DNA of 29,346 nt from positions 1 to 29,346 of the IMG/VR virus record IMGVR_UViG_3300043449_001143; one strand, written 5' to 3'. This document shows, one piece after another, positions 29,175 through 29,346 of the stretch. Origin of the DNA: a virus. Below the pieces are notes generated by a model. It did not search any database and was not told where the DNA came from. It saw only the letters and a program-made list of their open reading frames with translations. Each line of letters begins with the position of its first letter. Position 1 is the first letter of the stretch. The position numbers and the translations under genes are program-made.

Positions 29175-29346
29175 GGTGCGCGTTCCGCGACCCCACGTTA
29201 AGGGATCGATGCGTGGATCTTCACGCGAACGTAGGGATCGGCGTCCCGGCAATGGTGCCGGGCGCCACTCCCGGCGACAGGAACGGGGCTAAACGCGCAC
29301 AAAAGGCGTGTATACTGACCGACACCCCCCCCGACCCCGTTAGGCT
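29175..29346 (+). promoter_or_regulatory. Gene-free end region with a hairpin and a -10-like box
   Basis: No gene was found in these 172 bases. CCCGGCA (29245-29251) pairs with TGCCGGG (29256-29262) around ATGG, a possible terminator for the early operon without a T run. The octamer AGGGATCG occurs twice near 29210-29240. TATACT at 29311-29316 is a good -10 box pointing rightward, but no -35 match precedes it. If the molecule is circular, this would feed the late operon at position 64. Eight Cs follow. Confidence 0.4.

Overview
The window is the genome, or most of the genome, of a tailed double-stranded DNA phage with high G+C content. It has a siphovirus-type gene order, and a tape measure gene plus a frameshifted tail-chaperone pair but no visible sheath gene argue for a long non-contractile tail. 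No host marker, integrase, tRNA, CRISPR array or insertion sequence was found, so the host can only be described as a G+C-rich bacterium. Promoter-like sites of the TTGACA/TATAAT type suggest use of a host sigma-70-like RNA polymerase. The two ends carry no genes and could join into one intergenic region. This fits a circularly permuted or circular assembly, but no terminal repeat was seen.

Late region, 64-21190, plus strand. Small genes including a ribbon-helix-helix regulator come first, then large terminase, portal, a conserved small head-region protein, scaffold, major capsid, head-tail joining genes, tail tube and a G/GT-type tail chaperone pair with a perfect GGGTTTT -1 slippery site. 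These are followed by the tape measure, a 1101-residue tail protein with a sialidase-like Asp-box propeller, a tip/hub protein, fibre-type proteins, two single-span membrane proteins (holin/spanin candidates) and an M15 peptidase endolysin. Strong hairpins follow the capsid and tail tube genes. A TTGACA promoter precedes the capsid gene.

Early leftward operon, 23844-21114, minus strand. It encodes an ERF-family single-strand annealing protein with a zinc ribbon and a C-terminal DDDIPF tip like that of SSB, a tiny two-span membrane protein, a DEDDy exonuclease, three small hypotheticals and a second tiny membrane protein. It converges on the end of the late operon.

Early rightward operon, 23930-29174, plus strand. 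It encodes an XRE-type regulator, a small coiled protein, a RusA resolvase, several small zinc-binding or helical proteins and a prim-pol/SF3 helicase replication protein.

The two early operons start from face-to-face promoters whose -10 boxes overlap inside a 54-bp segment bounded by a perfect 9-bp inverted repeat. This looks like a compact transcriptional switch. The primase-helicase gene has its own promoter-like site and an 80-nt leader that can fold as a three-way junction. Immediately downstream lies a gene-free, A+T-richer block of about 240 bp. Four TAGGACAC-like repeats in one orientation and four in the other flank its core, so it is a strong candidate for the replication origin. 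The most unusual features are this origin, the structured leader, the symmetric promoter switch and the SSB-like tail on the annealing protein.
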